From an uncultured bacterium (GTDB taxonomy: Bacteria; Zixibacteria; MSB-5A5; CAIYYT01), in the NCBI GenBank assembly GCA_903903945.1, contig CAIVAP010000253.1, positions 1 to 32,969 on the forward strand: a stretch of DNA of 32,969 nucleotides, given 5' to 3'. Below are positions 1 to 9,202 of the stretch, piece after piece; position 1 is the first letter of the stretch, and each line of letters opens with the position of its first letter. The position numbers and the translations under genes are program-made. The notes under the pieces were generated by a model. That model had not been told where the DNA came from and made no database searches. It saw only the letters and a program-made list of their open reading frames with translations.

Positions 1-105
1 AGGCTGTATCGCGAACGGGGAAGAATTGATGAAGCCCTCAAAATTCTGGAGAAACTGTTCGTGCAGCAACAACAGCAACAAGGGGCGGTCAGGCAGCAAA
101 CCTAG
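1..105 (+). CDS. C-terminal end of a TPR-like protein (partial, left edge)
   Basis: Frame 1 is open from the first base and ends at TAG 103-105, giving 34 residues. The start of the fragment (LYRERGRIDEALKILEKLF) has the amphipathic pattern of the second helix of a tetratricopeptide repeat, where a Gly/Ala-rich turn precedes 'EAL.I..KL'. It is followed by a Gln-rich tail with six consecutive Gln residues. The bulk of the gene lies outside the window, so its function cannot be read. It ends 83 bases before mutS on the same strand. TPR identity is inferred from a single repeat-like helix. Confidence 0.55.
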   Translation, partial: RLYRERGRIDEALKILEKLFVQQQQQQGAVRQQT

Positions 106-188
106 ATCTGCATCGTCCTTGCCATTGAGCGCACCGACCAGCCGGCTTTGTCGCATTAGAACCAGTCACACCTTCACTGCTGTAGTAA

Positions 189-2801
189 ATGACTGACAAA
201 CAAACTCCGCTTCTGGAGCAGTATTTCCGCATCAAGAGTCAACATCCGGATAAGATTCTCTTCTTCCGCATGGGGGACTTCTATGAAATGTTTGGTGAGG
301 ATGCAGAAATTGCCGCGCCAATTTTGGGGATCGCATTAACTTCCCGCGCCCACGGCAAAACCACGCGTATGCCGTTGGCCGGAGTGCCGTATCATGCCGC
401 CGAGAAATACCTGTCGCAACTAATCAAGGCCGGTCTCAAAGTCGCCATCTGCGAACAAACGGAAGATCCCAAATTAGCCAAAGGGTTGGTCAAACGGGAG
501 GTGATTGAGATTATCACGCCGGGTACGGTTACGGTCGACAGCGCTTTGCCGCAGTCTGAAGAAAACATGGTGGTTTCGATCTTTGGCGAGTCCAAAGGTG
601 ATCTCGGTATGGCGGCGGTTGAGATCACGACCGGTCGCGTTATCGTCTATCAGGGGGACTGGGAATCGACCTTCGACAAGATCGAATCGCTTTGCCCGCA
701 CGAAGTACTGATTGCTGACGGGAGTTTCAATTTGCTTGCTCCGAGACTGGCGCGTCTGGCCGCTCAAATCACTCGCACTGAAGATTGGAAATTCCAGTTT
801 GACGATGCCTCACTGCGAATCAGGAAGCATTATCAGGTTCACTCATTGGAAGCATTCGAGTTGACGGCGTTTCCGTATGCGGTTTCGGCGCTGGGTGGGT
901 TGCTTGCTTACATAGAGGAAATCAAGTTCGTGGTTCCTCAACATTTGAACCCGCCACGACTGGCTGACGATGCGGATCAAGTCTATCTGGACGCCGCCAC
1001 GATTCGGAATCTGGAAATTCTGCAGCCAAACACCGGTGACAGGAAAGAACATGCGCTCCTGGGACTCCTTGATTTCTGCCTCACCGCAGGTGGCAAACGG
1101 TTGCTGGCGCGCTGGCTGACGGCGCCACTAAAGAACATCGAGCGGATCAAAAACCGCTTGCAATCTGTCGAGCGGCTATTGCACGACGATAATCTGCGGC
1201 AGCAACTCACAGACGTTCTGAGTGGATTCGCTGATTTGGAGCGGCTCTCCGGAAAGCTCGGTTATCGCAAAGCGAATCCGCGCGATCTTATACAACTCAA
1301 GACAAGTCTGCGGCAACTTCCGACAATTGTGCAGTTTCTTTCGGAGGCCAAGACCGTGCTCTTTGCCGACATCGCCGCCAAGCTTCCTGATCTTACCGAA
1401 GTCGCTCGATTGGTTGACAGCGCGATCAAGGACGATCCTCCGTATCTGATTAATGGCGGTTCTCTTATCAAGGAGGGCTACGACGAACAGCTTGATCAAC
1501 TCAAGGCATCGATTGCGGATGCCGTCGACTACATCGCCGGCTTGCAGGAGACGCTGCGCCGCCAGACCGGTATTCCGTCGCTGAAAGTTGGCTACAACTC
1601 GGTCTTCGGCTATTATATCGAAGTCACCAAGCCTCATTTAGCTCTGACGCCGTCGAGTTTCGTCCGCAAACAGACGCTGGTCAATGCGGAACGTTTCATA
1701 ACGACGGAGCTCAAGGAGAGGGAAGAAGTGATTCTCGCGGCGGAAGAGAAAATCAACAAGCTCGAAGAAGATATTTTCCTGCGAGTGCGCGACCAGATTT
1801 CAGAGCATGTGGACGAAATCAATGTTGCCGGACAGGCAATCAGTGCTGTGGACGTGTTGTTGTCTTATGCCACGGCCGCGCGTCGCTACAACTATAGCAA
1901 ACCCGAACTCAATGACTCTCATCGCATCGAGATCACCGAGGGACGTCATCCGGTGATTGAACAACTCTTGCCAAGGGGTGACTTTGTGGGAAACGATACC
2001 TGCCTCGATATCGCCGCCGAGCAAGTTCAACTGCTGACCGGACCAAACATGGCCGGCAAATCGACTTATCTGCGACAGGTTGGGCTGATTGTCATTATGG
2101 CACAGGCCGGCTCATTTGTACCGGCGGACAGGGCAGTTATCGGAATCGTCGATCGAGTGTTCACGCGCGTCGGAGCTTCCGATCGTCTGGCGTTAGGTGA
2201 ATCGACATTCTTAGTAGAGATGAACGAGACCTCGCGTATCCTGAGCAACGCAACGCGACAGAGTCTGATCCTGCTCGATGAAGTCGGGCGCGGGACATCA
2301 ACCTACGACGGTTTGGCAATTGCCTGGGCGCTGTGCGAGATGTTGCATGAAGACTCGCAACTGCAATCCCGCACGATCTTCGCGACTCACTTCCACGAAC
2401 TAACCGAGCTGGCGTCTCTCTTTGGGCGTATCCGTAATTATCAGGTGCAGGTCAAACGTCATCGCGACAAAATTATCTTTCTGCGCAAGGTAGTTCCGGG
2501 TGGTTGTGACGACAGCTTTGGTATTGAAGTCGCCAAACTTGCGGGTGTTCCCGACAAGTTGACCGGACGGGCGAAGGAAATACTCAAGGAACTGGAAGAA
2601 GGAAGCTTCGAACCGCTGAAAGCTCGTTCGAAGAAGAACCTGATGCGCACAAACCAGCTTGGTCTTTTTGGCGGGGAACCTTCGCCAACCGCCGAGCGTA
2701 TGCGAGATATTGTTGTTGAACAGCTCACGCCGATAGAAGCGCTCAACTTGCTCGTGGAGCTCAAGCAGATCGCAGATGAGGAAAATGGCGCCAAAGATTA
2801 G
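189..2801 (+). CDS. mutS: DNA mismatch repair protein MutS
   Basis: MutS recognises mismatches and small loops in newly replicated DNA and recruits MutL in an ATP-dependent way. The 870-residue length is normal for MutS1. The N-terminal mismatch-binding motif is present as GDFYEMF (Phe31 and Glu33 of the Phe-X-Glu wedge). The C-terminal ABC-type ATPase has Walker A GPNMAGKST near residue 618 and Walker B/signature LILLDEVGRGTSTYDG near 692, followed by the conserved ATHFHEL segment. The ATG at 189 gives the usual short N-terminus (TPLLEQYFRIK). It lacks a strong Shine-Dalgarno sequence, but no better start is seen. The 3' end overlaps mutL, as expected for a mismatch-repair operon. Confidence 0.97.
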   Translation: MTDKQTPLLEQYFRIKSQHPDKILFFRMGDFYEMFGEDAEIAAPILGIALTSRAHGKTTRMPLAGVPYHAAEKYLSQLIKAGLKVAICEQTEDPKLAKGLVKREVIEIITPGTVTVDSALPQSEENMVVSIFGESKGDLGMAAVEITTGRVIVYQGDWESTFDKIESLCPHEVLIADGSFNLLAPRLARLAAQITRTEDWKFQFDDASLRIRKHYQVHSLEAFELTAFPYAVSALGGLLAYIEEIKFVVPQHLNPPRLADDADQVYLDAATIRNLEILQPNTGDRKEHALLGLLDFCLTAGGKRLLARWLTAPLKNIERIKNRLQSVERLLHDDNLRQQLTDVLSGFADLERLSGKLGYRKANPRDLIQLKTSLRQLPTIVQFLSEAKTVLFADIAAKLPDLTEVARLVDSAIKDDPPYLINGGSLIKEGYDEQLDQLKASIADAVDYIAGLQETLRRQTGIPSLKVGYNSVFGYYIEVTKPHLALTPSSFVRKQTLVNAERFITTELKEREEVILAAEEKINKLEEDIFLRVRDQISEHVDEINVAGQAISAVDVLLSYATAARRYNYSKPELNDSHRIEITEGRHPVIEQLLPRGDFVGNDTCLDIAAEQVQLLTGPNMAGKSTYLRQVGLIVIMAQAGSFVPADRAVIGIVDRVFTRVGASDRLALGESTFLVEMNETSRILSNATRQSLILLDEVGRGTSTYDGLAIAWALCEMLHEDSQLQSRTIFATHFHELTELASLFGRIRNYQVQVKRHRDKIIFLRKVVPGGCDDSFGIEVAKLAGVPDKLTGRAKEILKELEEGSFEPLKARSKKNLMRTNQLGLFGGEPSPTAERMRDIVVEQLTPIEALNLLVELKQIADEENGAKD

Positions 2802-4638
2802 GCTGTTGCCGGATGTTCTGATTAACAAAATCGCAGCCGGTGAAGTGATTGAAAGACCAGCCTCGGTTGTCAAGGAACTGGTTGAGAATGCTCTTGACGC
2901 CGGAGCCACGTCCGTAACCGTCAACATCTCCGAGGGTGGGCTGGCACTAATTGAAGTCACCGACAATGGCTGCGGTATGACGCCGGACGATCTCAAGCTG
3001 GCCATCTGCCGTCACGCGACCAGCAAAATCGAAAAACCGGAAGACCTCTTTGATATCCATTCGTTCGGTTTTCGAGGGGAGGCGTTGCCATCGATTACTT
3101 CTGTATCCCAGTGCACGATAAAATCGCGAATGCGCGACGCTACGAGCGGCTATCTGCTTGAGATTTCCGGTGGCAAATTGACTGAGGAATCTGAAACCGG
3201 CTGTGATCATGGCACATTCATCGCCGTGCGCAACTTGTTTTTTAACACACCGGCGCGCCGCAAGTTTTTGAGATCACCATCCTCGGAAGTGCGACGCGTG
3301 GTGGAAGTTGTCGAATCTCTGGCTGTCAGCAATCCGCAAACGGAGTTCGTGGTCGATTCCGACAACCAGCGGCTAATTGACTTAGCCACTGCTACTGACA
3401 GAATAGAACGAGCCAAGCAACTGTTTGGTATCTCTTTGGCGGATAAGTTCGTGCGGGGCGAACGTAGCGGTGACGGATTGCACCTGGAAGTCTACCTATC
3501 CAAACCGGAAATCTGCCGACGCAATCGCTCGCGAGTAATGATCCTGGTCAATAACCGCCGCATCGAATCAAAAGCGCTGTTTGCCTCCCTAACCTCGGCC
3601 TACGGTGAATTCTTGACACATGGCATGTATCCTCAGGGCGCAGTGTTCATTACGATCGAACCGTCGCTGGTTGATGTCAACGTTCATCCGGCCAAATCAG
3701 AAGTGCGCTTTGCTGACGAACGAATCATTTTTCACACCCTATATCATCTAGTCAGAGAGTCCTTGCTTGGCGGTAGTGCTTTGCCGGGAGCTTTTGGTCT
3801 GGGTCAGTCACGCGGTTCCGGCAGTTCAACGCAGTTAGGTCATCAGGGCGCTACCCGACAGTCGGTCCGCGACTTCTTCGGTCAATCGACTTCAGCGGCA
3901 GTTCAATCGGAGGAGTCGTTGGCAACGATCTTTGGCAAACCTGCGGCGGATAACGCAGATCACACACATTCCCACTTCGAAGAGGCTGTGGCACATGGAG
4001 CCTCTGCCCCAACAGAGGAAACGGGTTCGCCCTCAGCGGCTTACGTTACCCGCAAGGCGCTGGGAATCAGCGGGGAAGTCAGATTTCAGCAATTGGCTTT
4101 GATGTATGTCGTTGCGCTCACGGCGGACAGTGTCTTCATAATTGACCAGCACGCAGCCCACGAGCGAATCCTTTACGAGATGGCTATGAAGTCGCTCGCG
4201 GCACGCACGATTACCGGCCAGCAGTTGCTATTTCCAGTGCCGATTCACCTTGAACCGAATGATTTCTATACCTTTAGCCAGGAGCAAGACACCTTCGCGG
4301 CTCTTGGATTTTTGCTGGAAAGTTTCGGCCCTCGACAACTTCAGTTGACGGCGGCTCCAGCGATCCTGGCTGGAAAAAATCCGGAGATTCTATTTAGGGA
4401 ACTACTGGATGATTTCGGGGGGATTACGGGTGACAGCCAGAAACGCTTCCAGAAAAAAGCCGCCTCGTTTGCCTGCCGAGGCGCGCTGATGGCTGGTGAC
4501 CGGATGGATGATCCCGGCATGAGGGCGCTCTTTTCGGGTTTGCTGGCGGCAGAGAATCCTTATGTCTGCCCCCACGGCAGACCGACCATGATTCGGCTTT
4601 CAAAGGATGAACTTGATGTCCGCTTCGGCAGGATCTGA
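2785..4638 (+). CDS. mutL: DNA mismatch repair protein MutL with endonuclease motif
   Basis: MutL couples MutS recognition to strand incision. The N-terminal GHKL ATPase shows the motifs NKIAAGEVIERPASVVKELV with the catalytic ENALDAG, then DNGCGM and FGFRGEALPSI. After a variable linker (about residues 330-430), the C-terminal domain carries DQHAAHERILYE, which fits the metal-dependent endonuclease signature DQHA(X)2E(X)4E. The associated ACRGA, CPHGRP and terminal FGRI motifs are also present. This is therefore a nicking-type MutL, typical of bacteria without MutH. The ORF track starts at ATG 2776. I prefer ATG 2785 because it gives the canonical MAPKIRLLP start and has GAGG just upstream. 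The overlap with mutS is 17 nt from this start. Confidence 0.96.
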   Translation: MAPKIRLLPDVLINKIAAGEVIERPASVVKELVENALDAGATSVTVNISEGGLALIEVTDNGCGMTPDDLKLAICRHATSKIEKPEDLFDIHSFGFRGEALPSITSVSQCTIKSRMRDATSGYLLEISGGKLTEESETGCDHGTFIAVRNLFFNTPARRKFLRSPSSEVRRVVEVVESLAVSNPQTEFVVDSDNQRLIDLATATDRIERAKQLFGISLADKFVRGERSGDGLHLEVYLSKPEICRRNRSRVMILVNNRRIESKALFASLTSAYGEFLTHGMYPQGAVFITIEPSLVDVNVHPAKSEVRFADERIIFHTLYHLVRESLLGGSALPGAFGLGQSRGSGSSTQLGHQGATRQSVRDFFGQSTSAAVQSEESLATIFGKPAADNADHTHSHFEEAVAHGASAPTEETGSPSAAYVTRKALGISGEVRFQQLALMYVVALTADSVFIIDQHAAHERILYEMAMKSLAARTITGQQLLFPVPIHLEPNDFYTFSQEQDTFAALGFLLESFGPRQLQLTAAPAILAGKNPEILFRELLDDFGGITGDSQKRFQKKAASFACRGALMAGDRMDDPGMRALFSGLLAAENPYVCPHGRPTMIRLSKDELDVRFGRI

Positions 4639-5563
4639 CAGATTGATTATCCCGGCGATGGTTGGTGCGACTGCCGTGGGCAAGACGGCAGTGGCATTGG
4701 AGTTGGCAAAGCAGCTTGATCTTGAAATCGTCTCCTGCGATTCACGCCAAATATATAAGTATCTTGACATTGGCACGGCCAAACCGACCCCAAGAGAACT
4801 TGGCGGTCAGCCGTATCATCTTATAGATTTCGTTGAACCCGATCGTTTGTACTCGGCCGTTCGCTACAGAGACGCTGCAAGAGACGCGATCGCCGACATT
4901 GTTGGAAGAGGCAAAGTACCGCTGATTGTGGGGGGTGCTGGCCTATATCTTAAAGCATTAATTTCGGGTTTTTTCACAACTCCAGAGGCTGATGCGTCTT
5001 ATAGAGAGGAGTTGTCAAGGCTAGACCCAGAGGAGTTGCACGTCCGACTGGAGGGGATTGACCCAGAGACGGCGGCGGAAGTGCCTGTAGGTAATAGGGT
5101 TAGGATGATCAGGGCGCTTGAGATTTTCCACATGACCGGCAGACCGAAATCCGAACTGAAGCGAACCGGGGCTTACCCGAGCAATGATTTCGAGTTTCGG
5201 GTTTTCTGGCTAACCCTTGATCGCAAAAAACTTTATCAATTAATAAATCTACGGGTCGATAAAATGTTTAGGGAAGGACTAATGAGCGAAGTTGAAACAT
5301 TGGTTAATATGGGTTATGGAAATTCCCCGGTTTTGACAGGTACCGTCGGCTACAAAGAGGCGTTAGAGCATCTCAGCAGCCAACTAACGCTTGATCAGTG
5401 TCTCCAGTTGATCAAGCAGAAGACGCGTAACTATGCCAAGCGGCAGATTACCTGGTTCAAGAAAGCGGATAACCAGGTTTTCGTAGATGGGGACAAGCCC
5501 GGTTGGAAGGATTTTCTTTTTGCCGAGATTGACAAATTAAAACTTGACAGCAAATTGCTGTAA
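4616..5563 (+). CDS. miaA: tRNA dimethylallyltransferase MiaA
   Basis: MiaA transfers a dimethylallyl group from DMAPP to N6 of A37 in tRNAs that read UNN codons. The P-loop is GATAVGKTA, followed by SCDSRQIYKYLDIGTAKP (the DSRQIY tRNA/DMAPP contact motif), YHLIDFVEP, VGGAGLYLKAL and NRVRMIRALEIF, all diagnostic. The protein has 315 residues from this start. The ORF track gives ATG 4607, but AAAGG at 4602-4606 abuts that codon, while it lies 9 nt ahead of ATG 4616, so 4616 is the likelier start. The 5' end overlaps mutL by 23 nt, indicating translational coupling in a mutS-mutL-miaA operon, a linkage seen in other bacteria. Confidence 0.95.
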   Translation: MSASAGSDRLIIPAMVGATAVGKTAVALELAKQLDLEIVSCDSRQIYKYLDIGTAKPTPRELGGQPYHLIDFVEPDRLYSAVRYRDAARDAIADIVGRGKVPLIVGGAGLYLKALISGFFTTPEADASYREELSRLDPEELHVRLEGIDPETAAEVPVGNRVRMIRALEIFHMTGRPKSELKRTGAYPSNDFEFRVFWLTLDRKKLYQLINLRVDKMFREGLMSEVETLVNMGYGNSPVLTGTVGYKEALEHLSSQLTLDQCLQLIKQKTRNYAKRQITWFKKADNQVFVDGDKPGWKDFLFAEIDKLKLDSKLL

Positions 5564-5614
5564 GTCATATCTTCCAACGGCTTACATGTTTCGGTAGCAG
5601 GGAGAAAACTGAAG

Positions 5615-7681
5615 ATGACAAGATTCTTACTGATTCTAATGATGGTGACAGTGTTGCTGGCGGGATGTTCTTCAGTTGTCAGAGATAGATCAACTATGGG
5701 GGACATTCCAGCCAAGTGGGCGGCGACTGCTGAAGACGAGACTGCCAATAGCGGTGTCGACTCCTTGAAGGACGCGGCGGATGAAGAAGATCAGCAGGCT
5801 CAACAGGTCATGGAAGAGATTCGTCTGGCAGAGGAATACTACGCTTACGGCGTACAGGCCAATGGCGCCGAACGCTGGCAAGAGGCTCAATATAATTTCG
5901 AGAAGGCGCTTTCGTTGCTGTCGGAACTCAATATCGACAGGGAAGATAAGAGTGCGGCTGGTTATAGCTACGGCAAACTGATTGACGACATTCGCGCAGA
6001 ATACAAGCTTACGCTGCTTTATCTCGCGACGATTCCCGGCGAAGCATCCAGTCAGGCTTTCGTCGACCGTTTTGGTGAAATCGACGACTTCGGCAAGCTG
6101 AAGGACGAGAAAGTCATTACCACTGTAGACACTCATCAGGAATATGATATTCCAGTGGTTGTCAACGACCAGGTTGAAAACTGCATCGTCTATTTCCAGA
6201 CGATTGCCCGTGATTTCTTTCAGGCGGCTCTGACTCGCAGCGGTCGGTACACTTCCCTGATGATGAAAATCCTTGAGGAGGAACGTGTTCCGCGTGATCT
6301 GGTCTATTTGCCGATGATCGAATCGGGGTTCAAGACCAATGCCTATTCGTGGGCAAGCGCCGTCGGTCCGTGGCAGTTTATCAGTTCTACCGGTCGACGC
6401 TTTGGTATGGAACGTGATTGGTGGCTCGATGAGCGACGCGATTTCGAGAAATCCACGCGCGGCGCGGCGCGGTATCTCAGGTATCTCTATGAGCGATACG
6501 GGGATTGGTACTTGGCGCTGGCAGCCTATAACGCCGGCGAGGGCAAGGTTGACCAAGTTATCAAACGCGACGGAACAACGGACTACTGGCACATGTCGCA
6601 CTTAAAGCGCGAAACCAGGGACTACGTACCGCTATTTCTTTCATCGATGATCATAGCGAAGAATCCCGAGAAATATGGTTTTGTTCCGTTCTACGACGAT
6701 CCGTTGCAGTACGATGTTGTCACTGTCGACAAGCCGCTTGATCTCTATGAGGTCGCCAGCACGCTTGGCACAACCTATGATTATCTAAAGACGCTTAATC
6801 CCGAACTGCTGCGGAAGGTGACTCATCCGCATAAAGAAAGCTATGCCTTGCGAATTCCCTCTAACCAGAAAGAGAAATTCTGGGCCTCTTACGACCAGCT
6901 TGCTTCGGCTCGTTCCGCGACGCTGGTTCACCATACTATCGGCAAAGGTGAGACGATGTCGCTGATCGCCAAGCAATACAGCATCAGCACTCAGGCGCTG
7001 GCAGACGCTAATAACTTGAGCAAAAAGCAGCGACTGGCGGAAGGCCGGACTCTGCTGATCCCGGTGCCGCAATCGGCACGGGAGGATCGCCCGACCCAGC
7101 AGCTCAAACGTAAGAGTTACGATGCTCCTCATGCCACAGAAGGGGGATCGGATCTGTATGTGGTTCGTAAGGGCGACAGCATGGCGGACATTGCTTCAGC
7201 CCATGGCACTACTGTCAACCAACTTGTGATGGTCAATGGACTGGACAAGTCGTCGCGGATCTATCCGGGGCAGGTGCTCAACGTCGGCGTCAAGCGGTTC
7301 TCCCAAAGTCGGCAGAGTGCCAGCGCACCGCGCGCATCCAAATCACAGCACATCATGACCTACAAGGTTCGCGAGGGGGACTCGATGGATAAGTTGTCCA
7401 AGCAGTATGGTACGACTTCCGCGAATCTGGCGCTACTAAACGGCTTTGAGAACAATCGCCGCCTGCGAGTGGGACAATTGATCAATGTTCCGGCGCGCAG
7501 CAGCGTGGGCAGCAAAGCTAAGACAGCAGCCAGCATCCTTACGTATGTAGTAAAGGTTGGCGATACCCTGTGGGATATCGCGAGCGCATTTAGGTGCAGT
7601 GTCGAAGAAATTGTTAAACTTAATAACCTGACCTCACTGAAGCTCAACGTTGGAGACCGATTAAAGATCGCCAAGAGTTAA
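5615..7681 (+). CDS. mltD: MltD-like lytic transglycosylase lipoprotein with four LysM domains
   Basis: This is a peptidoglycan-cleaving enzyme expected to sit lipid-anchored in the periplasm. The N-terminus is a lipoprotein signal with lipobox LLAGC (Cys18). A helical, TPR-like segment spans about residues 60-140. The family-1 SLT domain follows, with catalytic Glu236 in PMIESGFK and the family motifs SAVGPWQFI and LALAAYNAGEG. Four LysM peptidoglycan-binding modules occupy about 440-485, 512-558, 583-628 and 642-688 (for example YVVRKGDSMADIA and YVVKVGDTLWDIA). Canonical MltD has fewer LysM copies, so this is an extended version. AGGGAG lies 10 nt before the ATG. The gene follows miaA by 51 nt and precedes sppA by 9 nt. 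Confidence 0.93.
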   Translation: MTRFLLILMMVTVLLAGCSSVVRDRSTMGDIPAKWAATAEDETANSGVDSLKDAADEEDQQAQQVMEEIRLAEEYYAYGVQANGAERWQEAQYNFEKALSLLSELNIDREDKSAAGYSYGKLIDDIRAEYKLTLLYLATIPGEASSQAFVDRFGEIDDFGKLKDEKVITTVDTHQEYDIPVVVNDQVENCIVYFQTIARDFFQAALTRSGRYTSLMMKILEEERVPRDLVYLPMIESGFKTNAYSWASAVGPWQFISSTGRRFGMERDWWLDERRDFEKSTRGAARYLRYLYERYGDWYLALAAYNAGEGKVDQVIKRDGTTDYWHMSHLKRETRDYVPLFLSSMIIAKNPEKYGFVPFYDDPLQYDVVTVDKPLDLYEVASTLGTTYDYLKTLNPELLRKVTHPHKESYALRIPSNQKEKFWASYDQLASARSATLVHHTIGKGETMSLIAKQYSISTQALADANNLSKKQRLAEGRTLLIPVPQSAREDRPTQQLKRKSYDAPHATEGGSDLYVVRKGDSMADIASAHGTTVNQLVMVNGLDKSSRIYPGQVLNVGVKRFSQSRQSASAPRASKSQHIMTYKVREGDSMDKLSKQYGTTSANLALLNGFENNRRLRVGQLINVPARSSVGSKAKTAASILTYVVKVGDTLWDIASAFRCSVEEIVKLNNLTSLKLNVGDRLKIAKS

Positions 7682-7690
7682 GGGATTAAC

Positions 7691-8599
7691 GTGGCACGGA
7701 CGCGGGATATAGTCATTGGCGTCATCATCGGGGGAAGCTTTCTGGTTTTCTTCCTGATAATGGCCATTACACTAATTTATGGCCGGTTTGGAGAAGCGGA
7801 CGGTTTCTCCGGACTGGGCAGCAAAGTTGCGATCGTCAATTTGAACGGCGTGATTGCGTCTTCCACCGAGATCGTCAGACAGCTCGACCGTTGGGGCAGG
7901 GACGATAATGTTCGCGCGATCGTGTTGCATATCAATTCCCCCGGCGGTGGCGTGGCGCCATCGCAGGAAATCTACGACAAGGTCATGAAAGTGCGCGCCA
8001 GTACCAGCAAACCGGTAGTGGTATCGATGTCCTCCGTGTGCGCCTCCGGAGGATACTATATCGCATGCGCTGCCGACAAGATCATGGCAGTGCCGGGAAC
8101 GGTCACCGGTTCGATCGGTGTCATTTTCGAATGGCCGGTTGTCAACAAGCTTTTGGATAAGGTTGGCGTTCAATATGAAACGATAAAGTCAGGCAAGGTG
8201 AAAGATGTCGGTTCTCCGTTTCGTGAAGCTAACGACACCGACCGAGCTATGCTGCAATCAGTTGTGGATGATACTTACGATCAGTTCGTGAGTGTCGTAT
8301 GCGAACGGCGCGGCATTCCGCGTGATTCGGCTGTAGCTATGGCGACCGGGGCAATCTTCACCGGCAGGCAGGCGCAGAAGCTGGGGCTGGTTGATTCGCT
8401 TGGCACTTTCGATGATGCCGTCGATTTGGCGGGCGAGCTATCGGGGTTGGGTAAGAATCCCAACCGCATCAAAGAGACTACGCGTCGGACAGTGACGATC
8501 TTCGATCTTCTGGGTAGCCTGACGAACATTGATTTGGGCAGACTTCTTGACAGCGGGCAGGATTTGGTGTCGCCAAAGCTGCAATACATATTCAACTAA
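7691..8599 (+). CDS. sppA: Signal peptide peptidase SppA-type serine protease
   Basis: SppA is a membrane-anchored Ser/Lys protease of the ClpP/crotonase fold that clears cleaved signal peptides. The protein has one N-terminal transmembrane helix (about residues 8-30), the oxyanion-region motif INSPGGGV, the catalytic Ser119 in CASGGYYIACAADK, the GTVTGSIGVI segment, and the general-base Lys in IKSGKVKDVGSP. At 302 residues it is the short, single-domain (36K) type, not the tandem E. coli form. It starts with GTG, preceded by AGGG six bases upstream. The 9-nt gap from the mltD-like gene suggests co-transcription within an envelope-maintenance group. Confidence 0.93.
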   Translation: MARTRDIVIGVIIGGSFLVFFLIMAITLIYGRFGEADGFSGLGSKVAIVNLNGVIASSTEIVRQLDRWGRDDNVRAIVLHINSPGGGVAPSQEIYDKVMKVRASTSKPVVVSMSSVCASGGYYIACAADKIMAVPGTVTGSIGVIFEWPVVNKLLDKVGVQYETIKSGKVKDVGSPFREANDTDRAMLQSVVDDTYDQFVSVVCERRGIPRDSAVAMATGAIFTGRQAQKLGLVDSLGTFDDAVDLAGELSGLGKNPNRIKETTRRTVTIFDLLGSLTNIDLGRLLDSGQDLVSPKLQYIFN

Positions 8600-8631
8600 G
8601 GGTGAACGTGGACTGGCGGACGGAAAAAACA

Positions 8632-8661
8632 CTGGCACGGAACTGAATAGGAGCATACTAT
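8632..8661 (+). promoter_or_regulatory. Weak candidate promoter for the HU-family gene
   Basis: CTGGCA (8632-8637) lies 16 bases before CATACT (8654-8659) or 18 before TACTAT. Each hexamer matches the sigma-70 consensus at about four of six positions. It sits 37-60 bases ahead of the HU ATG. A good ribosome binding site, GGGAGGGTGA, lies just before that ATG. The gene could instead be read from the upstream operon. Confidence 0.28.
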
Positions 8662-8697
8662 AAATCGGTTGATGAAACTGAGGGAGGGTGACCCCAA

Positions 8698-8985
8698 ATG
8701 ACGAAGGCAGATTTGGTCGAGAAAGTCGCCGAAAGGACTGGATTGACCCGAACCGATGTGGCGGTAGTGGTCGATTCGTTTCTCGACACCATAAAGAAAT
8801 CGATGGAGGAGATGCAAAACATCGAAATCCGCGGTTTCGGCACCTTTAAGATCAAGTTGAGAAAAGCTCGCAAGGCGCGCAACCCGCGGACGGGAGATGA
8901 AGTTCCGGTACCGGACCGCAAGGTGCCGGTGTTCAAACCGTCGAACGAGTTCAAGGATCTGATCACCAAGCTACCATTGCAGTAG
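8698..8985 (+). CDS. hup: HU/IHF-family nucleoid DNA-binding protein
   Basis: This is a small basic histone-like protein that bends and compacts DNA as a dimer. The 95 residues cover the whole family fold: N-terminal helices (MTKADLVEKVAERTGLT), the beta-saddle motif IEIRGFGTFKIK, and the DNA-contacting arm RKARNPRTGDEVPVP with the Pro that intercalates between bases, ending in VPVFKPSNEFKD. The arm sequence RNPRTG is the HU/IHF signature. The ATG is preceded by a strong GGGAGGGTGA. The gene lies 98 nt after sppA and may have its own weak promoter. Assignment to HU rather than IHF subunit is not certain from sequence alone. Confidence 0.93.
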   Translation: MTKADLVEKVAERTGLTRTDVAVVVDSFLDTIKKSMEEMQNIEIRGFGTFKIKLRKARKARNPRTGDEVPVPDRKVPVFKPSNEFKDLITKLPLQ

Positions 8986-9136
8986 AGGAGATCCGATCGA
9001 GTACAAGCGTTTAAGAGCGTAGAGTCTTCCCGATTCGTCTGTCAAGAGGTATATTCGGGCAGGGAATTTGGCTATTACTCCTTGCCATGGGGTCAAGGTA
9101 CTATCAGGCTAAGGGTTAACGAATCAATCTTTTTGC

Positions 9137-9165
9137 TTGCGCGGTTTTCTGATAAACGCTATACT
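9137..9165 (+). promoter_or_regulatory. Candidate sigma-70 promoter for the mS38/bS22-like small gene
   Basis: TATACT at 9160-9165 is a good -10 hexamer. TTGCGC at 9137-9142 is a partial -35 with an exact 17-base spacer. The predicted start site falls about 30 bases before the small gene's ATG at 9203, leaving room for its strong ribosome binding site. Confidence 0.5.
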
Positions 9166-9202
9166 ACGTAGCTGAATTTAAGTGAACTCTTACGGAGGTT
9201 GA

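Noticed and set aside
5690-6601. 303-aa ORF on the minus strand
   Set aside because: It is antisense to the SLT domain of the MltD-like gene, shows no motif, and the + strand frame is unambiguous.
8632-8650. Sigma-54-like TGGCACG at 8633-8639 upstream of the HU gene
   Set aside because: The -24 half is perfect, but the -12 half reads TGAA rather than TTGC, so the invariant GC is missing.
9058-9086. Hairpin GGCAGGGA/TCCTTGCC after the HU gene
   Set aside because: The 8-bp stem has one G-T pair, a 13-base loop and no T-run, so it is too weak to call a terminator.
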